A stretch of DNA of 64,000 bases from Bosea sp. ANAM02 (GCF_011764485.1 NZ_AP022848.1:2818001-2882000); one strand, 5' to 3'. Positions 1 through 11,731 are shown, numbered from the stretch's first letter. Notes: generated by a model from the letters alone, not told the origin. Translations and numbers: made by a program.

Positions 1-442
1 CGACGGCGAAGCTGCGCTCGTCGCGGGGCAGCACGAGCACGCCGGCGACGACGATCATCACGATAGCGGTGAGCAGCAGGCCGCGCAGCGAAGCCGTCGG
101 GTCGAGCGATTGCGCGATCGAGAGCGCCGCGATGCCGAAGACGACGGCCCAGCGGCCGAATCCGAGCCGCGCCAGCACGTCGCGCCGCGCCAGTCCCAGC
201 ATGGCCGCGAGGAAGACGAGGCCGAGCCCGAACCAGCCGACCTGGTTGACGATGTTGCCGGTCGATTCGCCCGGTGCCGTCTGCTCCGGCACGCCGGCGA
301 AGGGCTGCAGCGAGAGCATCAGGACGAACAGCCCGGATCCGGCGAGGATGCCTTGGTACGCCCCGGTACGGTCGGGATCGTCCGTGCGCAACGCCCCAGT
401 GGGGTTGTGACTGTCGTTGATCGTCGAGGCGCTGTCGCTCAT
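1..442 (-). CDS. O-antigen ligase / ExoQ-like membrane protein, 5' part only
   Basis: The reading frame opens at an ATG (complement of 440-442) and stays open to the window edge, so only about 147 N-terminal residues are visible. After a polar N-terminus of about 35 residues there are hydrophobic segments around residues 35-50, 68-85, 95-110 and 118-138, the last followed by an LPRDE motif. An S-L-D-P-T-A-S-L-R-G stretch between two membrane segments is reminiscent of the first part of ExoQ/O-antigen-ligase polymerases, which join or polymerise surface polysaccharide in the inner membrane. The catalytic periplasmic loop lies outside the window. It is divergent from the diguanylate cyclase gene. 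Another polytopic membrane protein cannot be excluded. Confidence 0.55.
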   Translation of the reverse strand, partial: MSDSASTINDSHNPTGALRTDDPDRTGAYQGILAGSGLFVLMLSLQPFAGVPEQTAPGESTGNIVNQVGWFGLGLVFLAAMLGLARRDVLARLGFGRWAVVFGIAALSIAQSLDPTASLRGLLLTAIVMIVVAGVLVLPRDERSFAV

Positions 443-629
443 GAACCTGTCGCGATCATCCGCAATTGGCCCGGCGAGAAGCACGCCGGCGCTCAGCAGG
501 ATAGGTCCTGAATCTTAAGGCAGCCTGAGCGCTTTGATCGCCGGCAATCCCCGAGCGTTTACGTCTCCTTTATATTCGACGGTTGAACTGGAGCTTCGCG
601 TCCGAATGCCAAGTCCGGGAGCGCCAGGA

Positions 630-1847
630 ATGACAGTCCTTTCCGCTGCGAACGAACAGGTCCGCCTCAACGCGCTCGCGCGCTACGATGTTCTCGATAC
701 GCCGAACGAAAGCGTCTTCGACCGCATTACAAGCCTCGTCTGTAGCATCTTCGCGGTGCCGATGGCGACGGTGACGTTCCTCGACGCGCACCGTCAATGG
801 TTCAAGTCGCGCCAGGGAATTACCGATTGCGAGGGCGATCGCGGTCCCGCCTTTTGCAACCTCACCATCCGCCAGAGCGAGCCGCTGATCGTGACGGACA
901 CGCATCAGGACGGCCGCTTCGCCAACAACCCGCTGGTGCTCGGCCCGCCCTTCCTGCGCTTCTATGTCGGCATTCCGCTGCGCAGCACCGAGGGCCAGAA
1001 TATCGGCACACTCTGCGCCATGTCTCCCGAGCCGCGGGCGATCAGCGCCGCGGAAATAGCGATCCTCTCCGATCTTGCTGCCGTCGTCATGGAAACGCTG
1101 GAATTGCGGCTCCTCGCCACGACGGACGGCCTGACCGGGGCGCTCTCGCGCCGCGCCTTTCGCGACGAGGGCGCCCGCACCCTCGCACTCGCTCAGCGCC
1201 ACCGCCATGACGTCAGCTGCATCGCGCTCGACCTCGATCACTTCAAGTCTATCAACGATACCCATGGCCACGCCGCAGGCGATTCTGTGCTCTTTGGCAC
1301 CGTCGCCGCCTGCCGCCGCCTGCTGCGCCAGACCGATCTGATCGGCCGCGTCGGCGGCGAGGAATTCGCCGTGCTCCTGCCCTATGCCGATCGGGCGGCT
1401 GCGCTCGGCGTCGCCGAGAAGCTGCGCGCCGGCATCGCGGCCGAGAGCTTCGACGGAAGCGAGGGCCCATTCAAGGTCACGGCGAGCTTCGGCATCGCAA
1501 CCCTGACGCCGGCATCCGCCGATCTCGACACGTTGCTGGCCCTCGCGGACGCGGCGCTCTACTGCGCCAAGAGCGAGGGGCGCAACCGCTGCATCGCCGC
1601 GCCCGCGACCGACATCGCAAGCGTCGGCCGGCGCGTACTCAAGGCCGGGCAGATCGTCTTCAACGGCGGCCGCTCCGCCATCGACTGCACGGTCAAGCGG
1701 CTCTCGGGGGAGGGCGCGAGCCTCGCCGTGCTGAGCACCGCCGGCGTGCCAGAGCGCTTCAAGCTCGCGATCGCGGCGGACGGTTTCTCGAAGACCTGCG
1801 CCATCGCCCGCAAGGCCGGCAGCGAGATCGAGGTCCAGTTCGCGTGA
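630..1847 (+). CDS. GAF-GGDEF-PilZ diguanylate cyclase
   Basis: 405 residues. A GAF sensor domain (about 20-155) is followed by a GGDEF domain (about 165-325) with an intact RVGGEEFAVLLP active site and, five residues before it, an RQTD match to the RxxD allosteric inhibition site. A C-terminal 70-residue PilZ-like segment follows (about 335-405, with the pattern idC-V-lS-GAsl). The protein should make cyclic di-GMP from two GTP in response to a ligand bound by the GAF domain; the PilZ-like tail could sense the product. I chose the ATG at 630 because GGGAG at 617-621 is well spaced. In-frame starts at 534 and 606 exist and would only add unstructured residues. Cytoplasmic, no membrane segment. 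Confidence 0.87.
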   Translation: MTVLSAANEQVRLNALARYDVLDTPNESVFDRITSLVCSIFAVPMATVTFLDAHRQWFKSRQGITDCEGDRGPAFCNLTIRQSEPLIVTDTHQDGRFANNPLVLGPPFLRFYVGIPLRSTEGQNIGTLCAMSPEPRAISAAEIAILSDLAAVVMETLELRLLATTDGLTGALSRRAFRDEGARTLALAQRHRHDVSCIALDLDHFKSINDTHGHAAGDSVLFGTVAACRRLLRQTDLIGRVGGEEFAVLLPYADRAAALGVAEKLRAGIAAESFDGSEGPFKVTASFGIATLTPASADLDTLLALADAALYCAKSEGRNRCIAAPATDIASVGRRVLKAGQIVFNGGRSAIDCTVKRLSGEGASLAVLSTAGVPERFKLAIAADGFSKTCAIARKAGSEIEVQFA

Positions 1848-1938
1848 GCACGGGGCAGGGGCCCACCCCAAGCCGCGCGGTTGACGGGTCCTGCAACGCT
1901 GCCGCATGACACGGGCCTCGACCAAGGAGGCCCGCCCC

Positions 1939-2979
<1,041 letters not shown>

Positions 2980-3013
2980 GGGGCGGCGGTGATCGGCTTG
3001 ACGCGGGAAGCGT

Positions 3014-3168
3014 CACCGGAGAACCCTCTCCTGTAAGGAGAGGGCAGGGTGATGTGAAGGCCGTTGGACATCTTGGCTGCGACCTCACCGCTGCCGCGGC
3101 ACGCGACTGGTCCAGGGGCCTACACCTCACCCCTACCCCTCTCCTTACAGGAGAGGGGATCCCGCGCT
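3014..3168. repeat. compound inverted repeat ending in two CCTCTCC-type palindromes
   Basis: Two short perfect palindromes, CCCTCTCCT-gta-AGGAGAGGG (3024-3044) and its longer relative with 10-base arms (3136-3158), sit at the ends of a larger imperfect inverted repeat: GGGTGATGTGAAGG on the left is answered by CCTACACCTCACCC on the right. It lies between the convergent alcohol dehydrogenase and the Cys-rich small protein, so it may also act as a bidirectional terminator or be a REP/MITE-like element. Confidence 0.7.
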
Positions 3169-3192
3169 TAGCTCCGCAAGGGCCGCTGGCCT

Positions 3193-3519
3193 CTACTCCC
3201 CACCCCGCGCGACCTCCTCCGCAACACGCGCCTCGGCCTGCGCCATCGCCTCGTCGGGGTCGAGCCCGTTGGCGCGGTTCTCCATGGCGTAGGCGAAGGA
3301 CCGGCGGGTATCGTCCGGCAGCGCCCGCATGACGGCGATGAAGCAGGTGCCGCGCGCATCCTGGCAGGCGCGCATCCGCTTGCAGGTCCTGTTCGGGCAG
3401 ACGCGGAAGATTTCGAGCTGGTCGGTCAGCCGCCGAAACAGGGCGGCCCGCGCCCTCTGGCAGCTCTCGAAATCGGTGATCGGCGGGATCGCTGCGGGGG
3501 TGGTCTGGCGTTTCGGCAT
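3193..3519 (-). CDS. small conserved Cys-containing protein, function unknown
   Basis: 108 residues from the ATG at 3519, which has AGGGAG about seven bases upstream; longer in-frame starts back to 3750 run through low-complexity sequence and lack support. The centre holds a cysteine cluster (C in ESCQRAR, then CPNRTCKRMRACQDARGTC) that could bind a metal, flanked by amphipathic helices, and a C-terminal EARVAEEVA helix. No signal peptide or membrane segment. I do not recognise a named family beyond its resemblance to rhizobial conserved hypotheticals. It is a lone gene, convergent with the alcohol dehydrogenase across the palindromic repeat. Confidence 0.6.
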   Translation of the reverse strand: MPKRQTTPAAIPPITDFESCQRARAALFRRLTDQLEIFRVCPNRTCKRMRACQDARGTCFIAVMRALPDDTRRSFAYAMENRANGLDPDEAMAQAEARVAEEVARGGE

Positions 3520-4160
3520 GGCGGGTCTCCCTGGAGTCAGGCAGGCAGGATCGTCCGCCCGCGCGGCTGCGCGGCGGGAGGGGTGGCTGGACAGGGCTGG
3601 CGGAGCGCCGCGAGGCGCGAGGAATTCCGCAACCGTTAAGCCAGGCTGCGGCGCGGCGGGATTGAGCCACCCGTCGCACGCCCCGTGGCGCTCCGCCTCC
3701 GGCGATTTTGGGCTCCGGGCCGCGCTTATCGGGCTTGCGGTGCCGGGCATGCGGGGTAGGGCGCCAGTGCGGCTCTTCGCCTCGTCGCGCCTTCGCCGTC
3801 ATGCCGGGCGACCGACCGGCCGTTCCCAGCGAGCTCCTCGCACAGGGACCGTAGTGTCCCCAGGGCGGTGCCCCGAAGCCTCCCGGGAGCAGGGCGTAAC
3901 CCCCGCCCGCAGGCGCCGACCCTCACCCAACCTCCAGCATACCTCCGGACGGCCGCCCCGTTTGGGTGATGGGCGAGGGCAGGATAGTGCGGGCGAGAAG
4001 GGGCGGGGATAAGTTTGGTGCTCGCCAGCCTCACTTACGTGCATTGAGGGGCTCGATAGGTAATTGACATTGATATCGTTCTCTATATGTTCTTATTGCA
4101 AGTTCTGGCTGTATCGGCGTCACTACTCCCTTCTGAGTCGAGACATAATAAGGGGGGAAT
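3520..4160. other. 641-bp stretch without a convincing gene; border of the foreign cassette
   Basis: The left part (to about 4010) is GC-rich with several overlapping open frames on both strands, all low in complexity and without ribosome sites, so I call none. From about 4030 base composition falls sharply and continues low through the two cassette genes. This suggests the edge of a transferred segment near 4010-4060. No tRNA, integrase or obvious direct repeat marks the border. Confidence 0.5.
4064..4091 (+). promoter_or_regulatory. candidate promoter of the three-Cys cassette
   Basis: A consensus TTGACA (4064-4069) is followed after 16 bases by TATGTT (4086-4091) in the AT-rich stretch ahead of the first cassette gene, about 70 bases before its start codon. 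Motif match only. Confidence 0.45.
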
Positions 4161-5258
4161 GTGGCGCAGAAATTTTTCGAGGAACGGGAGGATCAGTCCG
4201 AGGTTAAGGCCCGGATTGTCTCAAAATACTTTTATGCGTGGGCGAATGTTATTCTCCCTTCCGCTGCCGCAAACAACAGTAAAATAGCGTATATCGATCT
4301 TTTTGCCGGCCCCGGTCGTTATAAGGATGGGGCAGTTTCGACGCCGCTGATGATTCTCGAAAAGGCAATTGCGACGCAGAAATTAAGAGATAATCTTGTT
4401 ACAATGTTCAATGACGAAAATCCAAGTCATACAAAAAATCTTGAGGGCGAGATAGCAAAATTAGATGGCGTAAATACGCTAAAGTACAAGCCGGAGATTT
4501 CAACGGGAAGTGTCGGTGAGGCTATTGCTGATCAGCTTGCAACTGTAAAATTAGTTCCGACGTTCTCCTTTATCGATCCCTTTGGTTACAAAGGGCTCTC
4601 ATTAAAATTGATCAACGGAGCCATCAAGGACTGGGGCTGCGATTGTGTTTTCTTTTTCAACTATAATCGCATCAACGCGGGAGTGTCTAATTCGATCGTC
4701 GATAAACATATTAACGCCCTCTTTGGGGAGGAGGTTGCGACAGAGCTGCGAAGCGAGCTGACTGGACTCACGCCATCTGAAAGAGAGCAGCTTATTCTTG
4801 AAAAATTGGCTCAGGCAATCAAGGCCCTAGGGGGCAAATTTGTGTTGCCGTTCCGGTTTAGAAATGCGTCTGGGACAAGGTCCACGCACCATCTCGTTTT
4901 CGTTTCAAAGCACGAGAAGGGATACGAAATTATGAAAGAGATTCTATACAAAGAGAGCTCAACCCACGATCAGGGCGTAGCTTCTTTAGAATATTCTCCC
5001 GCGAGCGCTAGGACGCCTCTGCTGTTTTCTCTTCAGCAGCCGCTTGATAAGCTTGGGTCGGAATTGCTATCCCTGAATAAAGGTAAAACTATAAGTGTTT
5101 TGGATATTTATAAGTCGCACCATGTAGATACTCCGTTTATTAAAAGAAACTACAAGGAATGCCTCCTGCAGATGGAGGCGCAATCAGCGATAAGTGCCGC
5201 GCCAGTCAAGCGTCGTAAAGGTACGATGGCTGATGAGGTAATGATCACATTTCCATAG
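4161..5258 (+). CDS. tcmP: three-Cys-motif partner protein (TcmP-like)
   Basis: 365 residues from a GTG at 4161 preceded by AGGGGGG at 4151-4157. The N-terminal half has YIDLFAGPGRYKDG (residues 44-57) and, near 135-146, TFSFIDPFGYKGL; spacing and chemistry resemble the SAM-binding loop and the D/N-P-P-Y/F motif of class I methyltransferases. The last 80 residues look like a winged helix. From memory, TcmP proteins occur next to the Gp37/Gp68-type three-cysteine proteins, and that partner follows here after 9 bp. The DNA is much richer in A+T than all neighbours, with codons (AAA, ATA, TTA) rare elsewhere in the window, pointing to transfer. Biochemical role unknown to me; a nucleic-acid modification or defence role is inference. 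Confidence 0.85.
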   Translation: MAQKFFEEREDQSEVKARIVSKYFYAWANVILPSAAANNSKIAYIDLFAGPGRYKDGAVSTPLMILEKAIATQKLRDNLVTMFNDENPSHTKNLEGEIAKLDGVNTLKYKPEISTGSVGEAIADQLATVKLVPTFSFIDPFGYKGLSLKLINGAIKDWGCDCVFFFNYNRINAGVSNSIVDKHINALFGEEVATELRSELTGLTPSEREQLILEKLAQAIKALGGKFVLPFRFRNASGTRSTHHLVFVSKHEKGYEIMKEILYKESSTHDQGVASLEYSPASARTPLLFSLQQPLDKLGSELLSLNKGKTISVLDIYKSHHVDTPFIKRNYKECLLQMEAQSAISAAPVKRRKGTMADEVMITFP

Positions 5259-5267
5259 GGGTACAAG

Positions 5268-6029
5268 GTGGCTATTGGATCATCGATTGAGTGGACCGAA
5301 GCAACTTGGAATCCGGTTGGCGGTTGCTCAATTTTGTCGCCGGGCTGCACAAATTGCTATGCCATGCGGATGGCTAAGCGGTTGGAGGCAATGGGGCAGG
5401 AAAAGTATGCGGGAACTACCCGCGTTTCCGGCGGTCGCCCGAAGTGGACCGGCAAGATAATTTTAGATGAGAAGTCAGTTGGCCTTCCTAAGCTCTGGAA
5501 GAAGGGCCGCCTTGTGTTTGTAAACAGCATGTCGGATCTTTTCCATGATGATGTCCCGCTGGAATTTATAGTAAAAATTTTTGATACAATGCGGGAGACT
5601 CCTCAGCATACCTATCAAATTTTGACGAAGCGTGCTGAGCGCTTGCAGGAAGTTGCAAGATTCCTTCATTGGCCTCAAAATGTGTGGATGGGCGTGAGTG
5701 TTGAAAACCAAGATTACTGGTGGCGAGTTAAGCATCTTGTTGAAACGCCAGCAAAGGTAAAATTCTTAAGCCTTGAGCCGCTAATAGGCGGATTAGTAGA
5801 TCCGGATTTTACTGGTATAGATTGGGTAATCGCTGGTGGCGAAAGTGGGCCGGGCGCTCGACCGGTTGATGCTGGCTGGATTAGAGCCATTAGAGATGCC
5901 TGCATTGAGCAGGAGGTAGCCTTTCATTTCAAACAATGGGGCGGCTCCAATAAAAAAGCTACCGGCCGCGTTTTGGATCATCGCACATGGGATGAAATGC
6001 CGTCATCCTATTTGCAAGTCTCTGCATAG
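5268..6029 (+). CDS. phage Gp37/Gp68-type three-Cys-motif protein (DUF5131 family)
   Basis: 253 residues from a GTG at 5268 with AGGGG just upstream, 9 bp after the TcmP-like gene, so translation is probably coupled. Family signatures run in order: SSIEWTEATWNPVGGC, the cysteine triad C20-x6-C27-x2-C30 ending CYA, FVNSMSDLFHD, QILTKRAERL, WMGVSVENQDYW, IAGGESGPGARP and FHFKQWGG. The triad resembles a widened radical-SAM cluster motif, so an iron-sulphur enzyme using SAM is plausible but not shown. Families of this type are known from phages and mobile regions. AT-rich like its partner. Together they form a two-gene cassette between chromosomal genes, ending 69 bp before the convergent uvrA stop. 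Confidence 0.87.
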   Translation: MAIGSSIEWTEATWNPVGGCSILSPGCTNCYAMRMAKRLEAMGQEKYAGTTRVSGGRPKWTGKIILDEKSVGLPKLWKKGRLVFVNSMSDLFHDDVPLEFIVKIFDTMRETPQHTYQILTKRAERLQEVARFLHWPQNVWMGVSVENQDYWWRVKHLVETPAKVKFLSLEPLIGGLVDPDFTGIDWVIAGGESGPGARPVDAGWIRAIRDACIEQEVAFHFKQWGGSNKKATGRVLDHRTWDEMPSSYLQVSA

Positions 6030-6097
6030 AAGATCGCGTAATGACCCAGTTATGTTGCCCGCAGGCCGTTGAAAGATAAAGTCGTATCCTTGCGGAA

Positions 6098-9067
<2,970 letters not shown>

Positions 9068-9313
9068 CGGGGCGTCCGGTCGAGGAGGAGCACTACAGAT
9101 AGGGCAAATGCCGGGCCATTCCAGCCTCGCGGCGATCTGCCCGGCATGAATAGCACGCAGCCGTTCCGGCTGCTGCCGTCTTCCTGACAGGAAACGTCAG
9201 GATCGGCGAGGGCTCCCTTGGTTTGGACATACGGCGACGAGACAATCGGAACCACCTCGTCTTCCGGGGCAGGCCGCAAGCCCAGCTTCCATGATACGAT
9301 GCATGTCCAACTC

Positions 9314-9406
9314 GTCATGCTCGCCCTTGTGGCGAGCATCCACGTCTTGAACACGGGTTTCGACCAGCGCAGGCGTGGATGGTCGGGACAAGCCCGATCA
9401 TGACGG
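9314..9406. repeat. long palindromic intergenic repeat, diverged copy
   Basis: Begins GTCATGCTCG and ends CCCGATCATGACGGG, with an inner inverted pair CATCCACG / CGTGGATGG. It is a diverged member of the family seen intact at 10174, 18055 and 34071. It fills much of the 379-bp gap between uvrA and bioR; the rest of that gap (9068-9313) shows only a 7-bp hairpin near 9157-9173. Confidence 0.65.
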
Positions 9407-9436
9407 GATCACAATCGACTCCGTCGCGCGCTCGAA

Positions 9437-9446
9437 TTATCTATAA
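9437..9446. promoter_or_regulatory. BioR operator ahead of bioR
   Basis: TTATCTATAA matches the published BioR consensus TTATMKATAA exactly and directly abuts the first ATG of the regulator gene, implying autoregulation. The same palindromic core in the other orientation lies upstream of bioY. Confidence 0.8.
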
Positions 9447-10118
9447 ATGATGACGAAGCCTGCCGAAGATACCATTGCCGTCCGCATCGCCAGAGCCCTG
9501 GCCGAGCGGATCATCGCCGGAACGATGGAGCCCGGCTCGCGCCTGCGGCAGGACCATATCGCCGAGGAATTCGAGACCAGCCATGTCCCGGTGCGCGAGG
9601 CCTTCCGCCGGCTGGAGGCGCAGGGACTGGCGATCAGCGAGCCGCGCCGCGGCGTCCGCGTCGCTTCCTTCGACTTGTCGGAGGTCAAGGAGGTCGCGGC
9701 GATGCGCGCTGCGCTGGAGGTGCTGGCGCTACGCCATGCCGCGCCGCATCTCACCGCCGCCATCCTCGACAAGGCCGAGCAGGCGCGGCGCGATTGCGAC
9801 GCCGCCACCGATGTCCGGGCCTGGGAGGAGGCGAATCGCCGCTTTCATCGCACGCTGGTCGCGCCTTGCGGCATGAGGCGCCTGCTCGCGACGATCGACG
9901 ATCTCCATGCCGCGAGCGCGCGTTTCCTGTTCTCGGCCTGGCGTTCGGAATGGGAAGCCCGCACCGACCACGACCACCGCGCCATCCTCAACGCCCTGCG
10001 CAATGGCGACCTGGAAACCGCGATCGCGACGCTGGCGCGGCATGCGCAGTGGATCGGCGAGCGCCCGGTCCGCACCGCCTCGGGTGCGACGCGCGGCGCC
10101 TTCGCGATCGTCGGGTGA
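9447..10118 (+). CDS. bioR: GntR-family biotin regulator BioR
   Basis: 223 residues: N-terminal GntR winged helix (about 10-75, with VPVREAFRRLEAQGL as the recognition region) and a C-terminal FCD helical domain (about 85-205). Assignment to BioR rests on context: the next gene on the same strand is bioY, and both genes carry TTATMKATAA operators. BioR is the biotin regulator of many alphaproteobacteria lacking the BirA DNA-binding domain. The first ATG touches the operator and has no Shine-Dalgarno; a second ATG follows at once at 9450. The transcript may be leaderless. No later start is credible because the winged helix begins within 10 residues. Confidence 0.85.
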   Translation: MMTKPAEDTIAVRIARALAERIIAGTMEPGSRLRQDHIAEEFETSHVPVREAFRRLEAQGLAISEPRRGVRVASFDLSEVKEVAAMRAALEVLALRHAAPHLTAAILDKAEQARRDCDAATDVRAWEEANRRFHRTLVAPCGMRRLLATIDDLHAASARFLFSAWRSEWEARTDHDHRAILNALRNGDLETAIATLARHAQWIGERPVRTASGATRGAFAIVG

Positions 10119-10173
10119 GGGGGCACCAAAGCTACGAATTCTGTCGGCGTAAACATCCACATTGCCATTGGCC

Positions 10174-10276
10174 GTCATGCTCGGGCTTGACCCGAGCATC
10201 TCCTGCCGAAGATGCTCCCCGCGCTTCTTCCAGCAAGAGATTCTCGGGTCTCCGCTTCGCTGCGCCCGAGAATGAC
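10174..10276. repeat. long palindromic intergenic repeat
   Basis: Outer ends GTCATGCTCGGGCTTGACCC and CGCCCGAGAATGACG with an inner GAGCATCTC / GAGATTCTC-like region: the archetype copy of the family in this window. It lies between bioR and bioY, upstream of the bioY operator. Confidence 0.85.
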
Positions 10277-10363
10277 GCTCTGTCCTGTCGGGGGCTGTAG
10301 GATATCGCAACGAAGCGCGCGCTTGCCTTTTCCGGCGAGATATGAACTTCCTCATAGATCAAA

Positions 10364-10389
10364 GATCGGAATTATAGATAATTCCGATC
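10364..10389. promoter_or_regulatory. BioR operator ahead of bioY: 26-bp perfect palindrome
   Basis: The core TTATAGATAA (10372-10381) fits the BioR consensus and is embedded in a palindrome with perfect 12-base arms around a central AG. It ends 17 bp before the bioY start codon, so a bound repressor would overlap the promoter or the start of the transcript. Confidence 0.88.
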
Positions 10390-10406
10390 GCGACCAAGGA
10401 GTGACC

Positions 10407-10973
10407 ATGACCGATCTTGCCCTCAGCCGCCCGTTCAGCCCGCTGCGGCTGGAGAGCCGCTCGCTCGCCTGGCAGGCCGGCGCCGTGATCGTCGGCAGCT
10501 TGCTGCTGGCGCTGTCCTCGCAGATCAAGGTGCCGATGTATCCGGTGCCGATGACCATGCAGACCTTCGCGGTCACGCTGGTCGGCGCTCTCTACGGCTG
10601 GCGCCTTGGCGCGGTCACCGTCATCGCCTGGCTGGCTCAGGGCGCAATGGGCCTGCCCGTCTTCGCCGGCGCGGTCGGTGGCCCGGCCTATTTCGCCGGC
10701 CCGACCGGCGGCTACCTGCTGGCCTTCCCCTTCGCGGCTGCGCTGACCGGCTGGCTGGCGCAGCGCGGCTGGAACGGCGGCCGCGTCGGCCTCGCCTTCG
10801 CCGCGATGCTCGCCGGCAACGCGCTCTGCCTGGTGATCGGGGTGGCCTGGCTCGCCGTCCTCATCGGCCTGCCAAAGGCGATCGCGCTCGGCGCCGCGCC
10901 CTTCATTCTCGGCGCGATCCTGAAGTCCGCGCTCGCCGCCGCCGCGCTCAAGGCCTTCACGCCGCGCGGCTGA
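10407..10973 (+). CDS. bioY: biotin ECF transporter S component BioY
   Basis: 188 residues, nearly all in about six membrane helices. The early QIKVPMYPVPMTMQTFAV stretch and the later GPTGGYLLAFPFAA stretch are hallmarks of BioY, which binds biotin in the membrane and imports it alone or with the ECF ATPases. The ATG at 10407 follows AAGGAG at 10396-10401; upstream in-frame starts run through the palindromic repeat and are rejected. No bioM/bioN ATPase or permease gene is adjacent, so it works solo or with genes elsewhere. Predicted to be repressed by BioR when biotin is plentiful. Confidence 0.95.
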   Translation: MTDLALSRPFSPLRLESRSLAWQAGAVIVGSLLLALSSQIKVPMYPVPMTMQTFAVTLVGALYGWRLGAVTVIAWLAQGAMGLPVFAGAVGGPAYFAGPTGGYLLAFPFAAALTGWLAQRGWNGGRVGLAFAAMLAGNALCLVIGVAWLAVLIGLPKAIALGAAPFILGAILKSALAAAALKAFTPRG

Positions 10974-11000
10974 CGCGGCCGAGCGATTTCGCATCAGCGA

Positions 11001-11029
11001 GCCGGCAGGTCCTGGCCTGCCGGCTTTTT
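11001..11029 (+). terminator. rho-independent terminator after bioY
   Basis: A perfect 9-bp GC-rich stem (GCCGGCAGG / CCTGCCGGC) with a six-base loop, followed by five T, 27 bp after the bioY stop. Confidence 0.88.
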
Positions 11030-11205
11030 GTCGGCCACGCTCTCAGGCTTTCCGGGCGCTGTGCCTCGCGCGGTCGCCTTGCATCGCGCAGCCATGGATT
11101 CGCGGCTTCCGGCCGGCGCTCGGCCCGCTTCCCGTCAACAGCAATCGAGACGATTTCGGAGAGCCGCGCCGTGAGAGCGCCTCATCAGGCGCCTGCTTCC
11201 CATGG

Positions 11206-11280
11206 TGGTGAGCGGGGTGGGGATCGAACCCACGACCACATGATTAAAAGTCACGTGCTCTACCACTGAGCTACCCGCCC
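11206..11280 (-). tRNA. tRNA-Lys (anticodon TTT)
   Basis: Reverse strand begins GGGCGGGTAGCTCAGTGGTA, has the anticodon loop CTTTTAA (anticodon 11246-11248), the T loop GGTTCGATCCC and a matching acceptor stem with one G-U pair. CCA is encoded (11206-11208). Confidence 0.97.
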
Positions 11281-11419
11281 TCACCGGGGCGCTGCATACG
11301 GAGCCGAATGACGGCGGTCAACTCGTTCCGTGCGTGGTGTGCGATTTTGCGGTGAAGTCGCACAGGCTCCGGCAGGGCGCGTTAACCCGCCGGAAACCAA
11401 GCCGCCTTAGCGTTCCGGC

Positions 11420-11731
11420 ATGGTTATTCGCCGCGGTCTCCGCTCGATCTTCGTGACGCTGGCCCTCTACCTCGTGTCGGGGGCGGCGGTGGCGTATTTC
11501 ATGTTCCATGCCCAGCACGGCGCACGTGGCCTCGAAGCGCGCGGCGCGATCCGCGAGTCGCTGCGCGACATGGAGGGCGAGCTCGCAACGCTGACCGCCG
11601 AGCGCAAGTCCTGGGAGCAGAAGCTGGCGCTGGTTCGCAGCGAGGCCGTCGACCGCGACCTCCTCGAAGAGAATGCCCGCGAGATCCTGGGTCGGACCCA
11701 CAGGAACGACGTCGTCATCATGGGGCGCTGA
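11420..11731 (+). CDS. FtsB/DivIC-like septum formation initiator
   Basis: 103 residues: a short cytoplasmic start (MVIRRGLRS), one membrane helix (about 10-28), then a coiled-coil segment rich in E, R and L (about 38-75) and a final ENAREILGRTHRNDVVIM segment typical of FtsB/DivIC proteins. These bitopic proteins join FtsL and FtsQ at the division site. In many rhizobia such a gene sits directly ahead of the pyruvate dehydrogenase genes, as here. Family call is firm; whether it is the orthologue of E. coli FtsB is inferred from position. Confidence 0.83.
   Translation: MVIRRGLRSIFVTLALYLVSGAAVAYFMFHAQHGARGLEARGAIRESLRDMEGELATLTAERKSWEQKLALVRSEAVDRDLLEENAREILGRTHRNDVVIMGR

Noticed and set aside
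3329..4034. Several 80-230 codon frames on both strands between the Cys-rich gene and the cassette
   Set aside because: Low complexity, mutually overlapping, no ribosome sites; treated as non-coding.
4010..6097. Attachment-site duplications flanking the foreign cassette
   Set aside because: I compared both borders by eye and saw no convincing direct repeat; a systematic alignment might still find a short one.
9068..9313. SOS (LexA) box upstream of uvrA
   Set aside because: No GTTC-N7-GTTC or its complement could be found in the region on either strand.
10212..10406. Upstream extension of bioY
   Set aside because: Would translate the palindromic repeat and the BioR operator; the start at 10407 has a good ribosome site and the expected BioY N-terminus.
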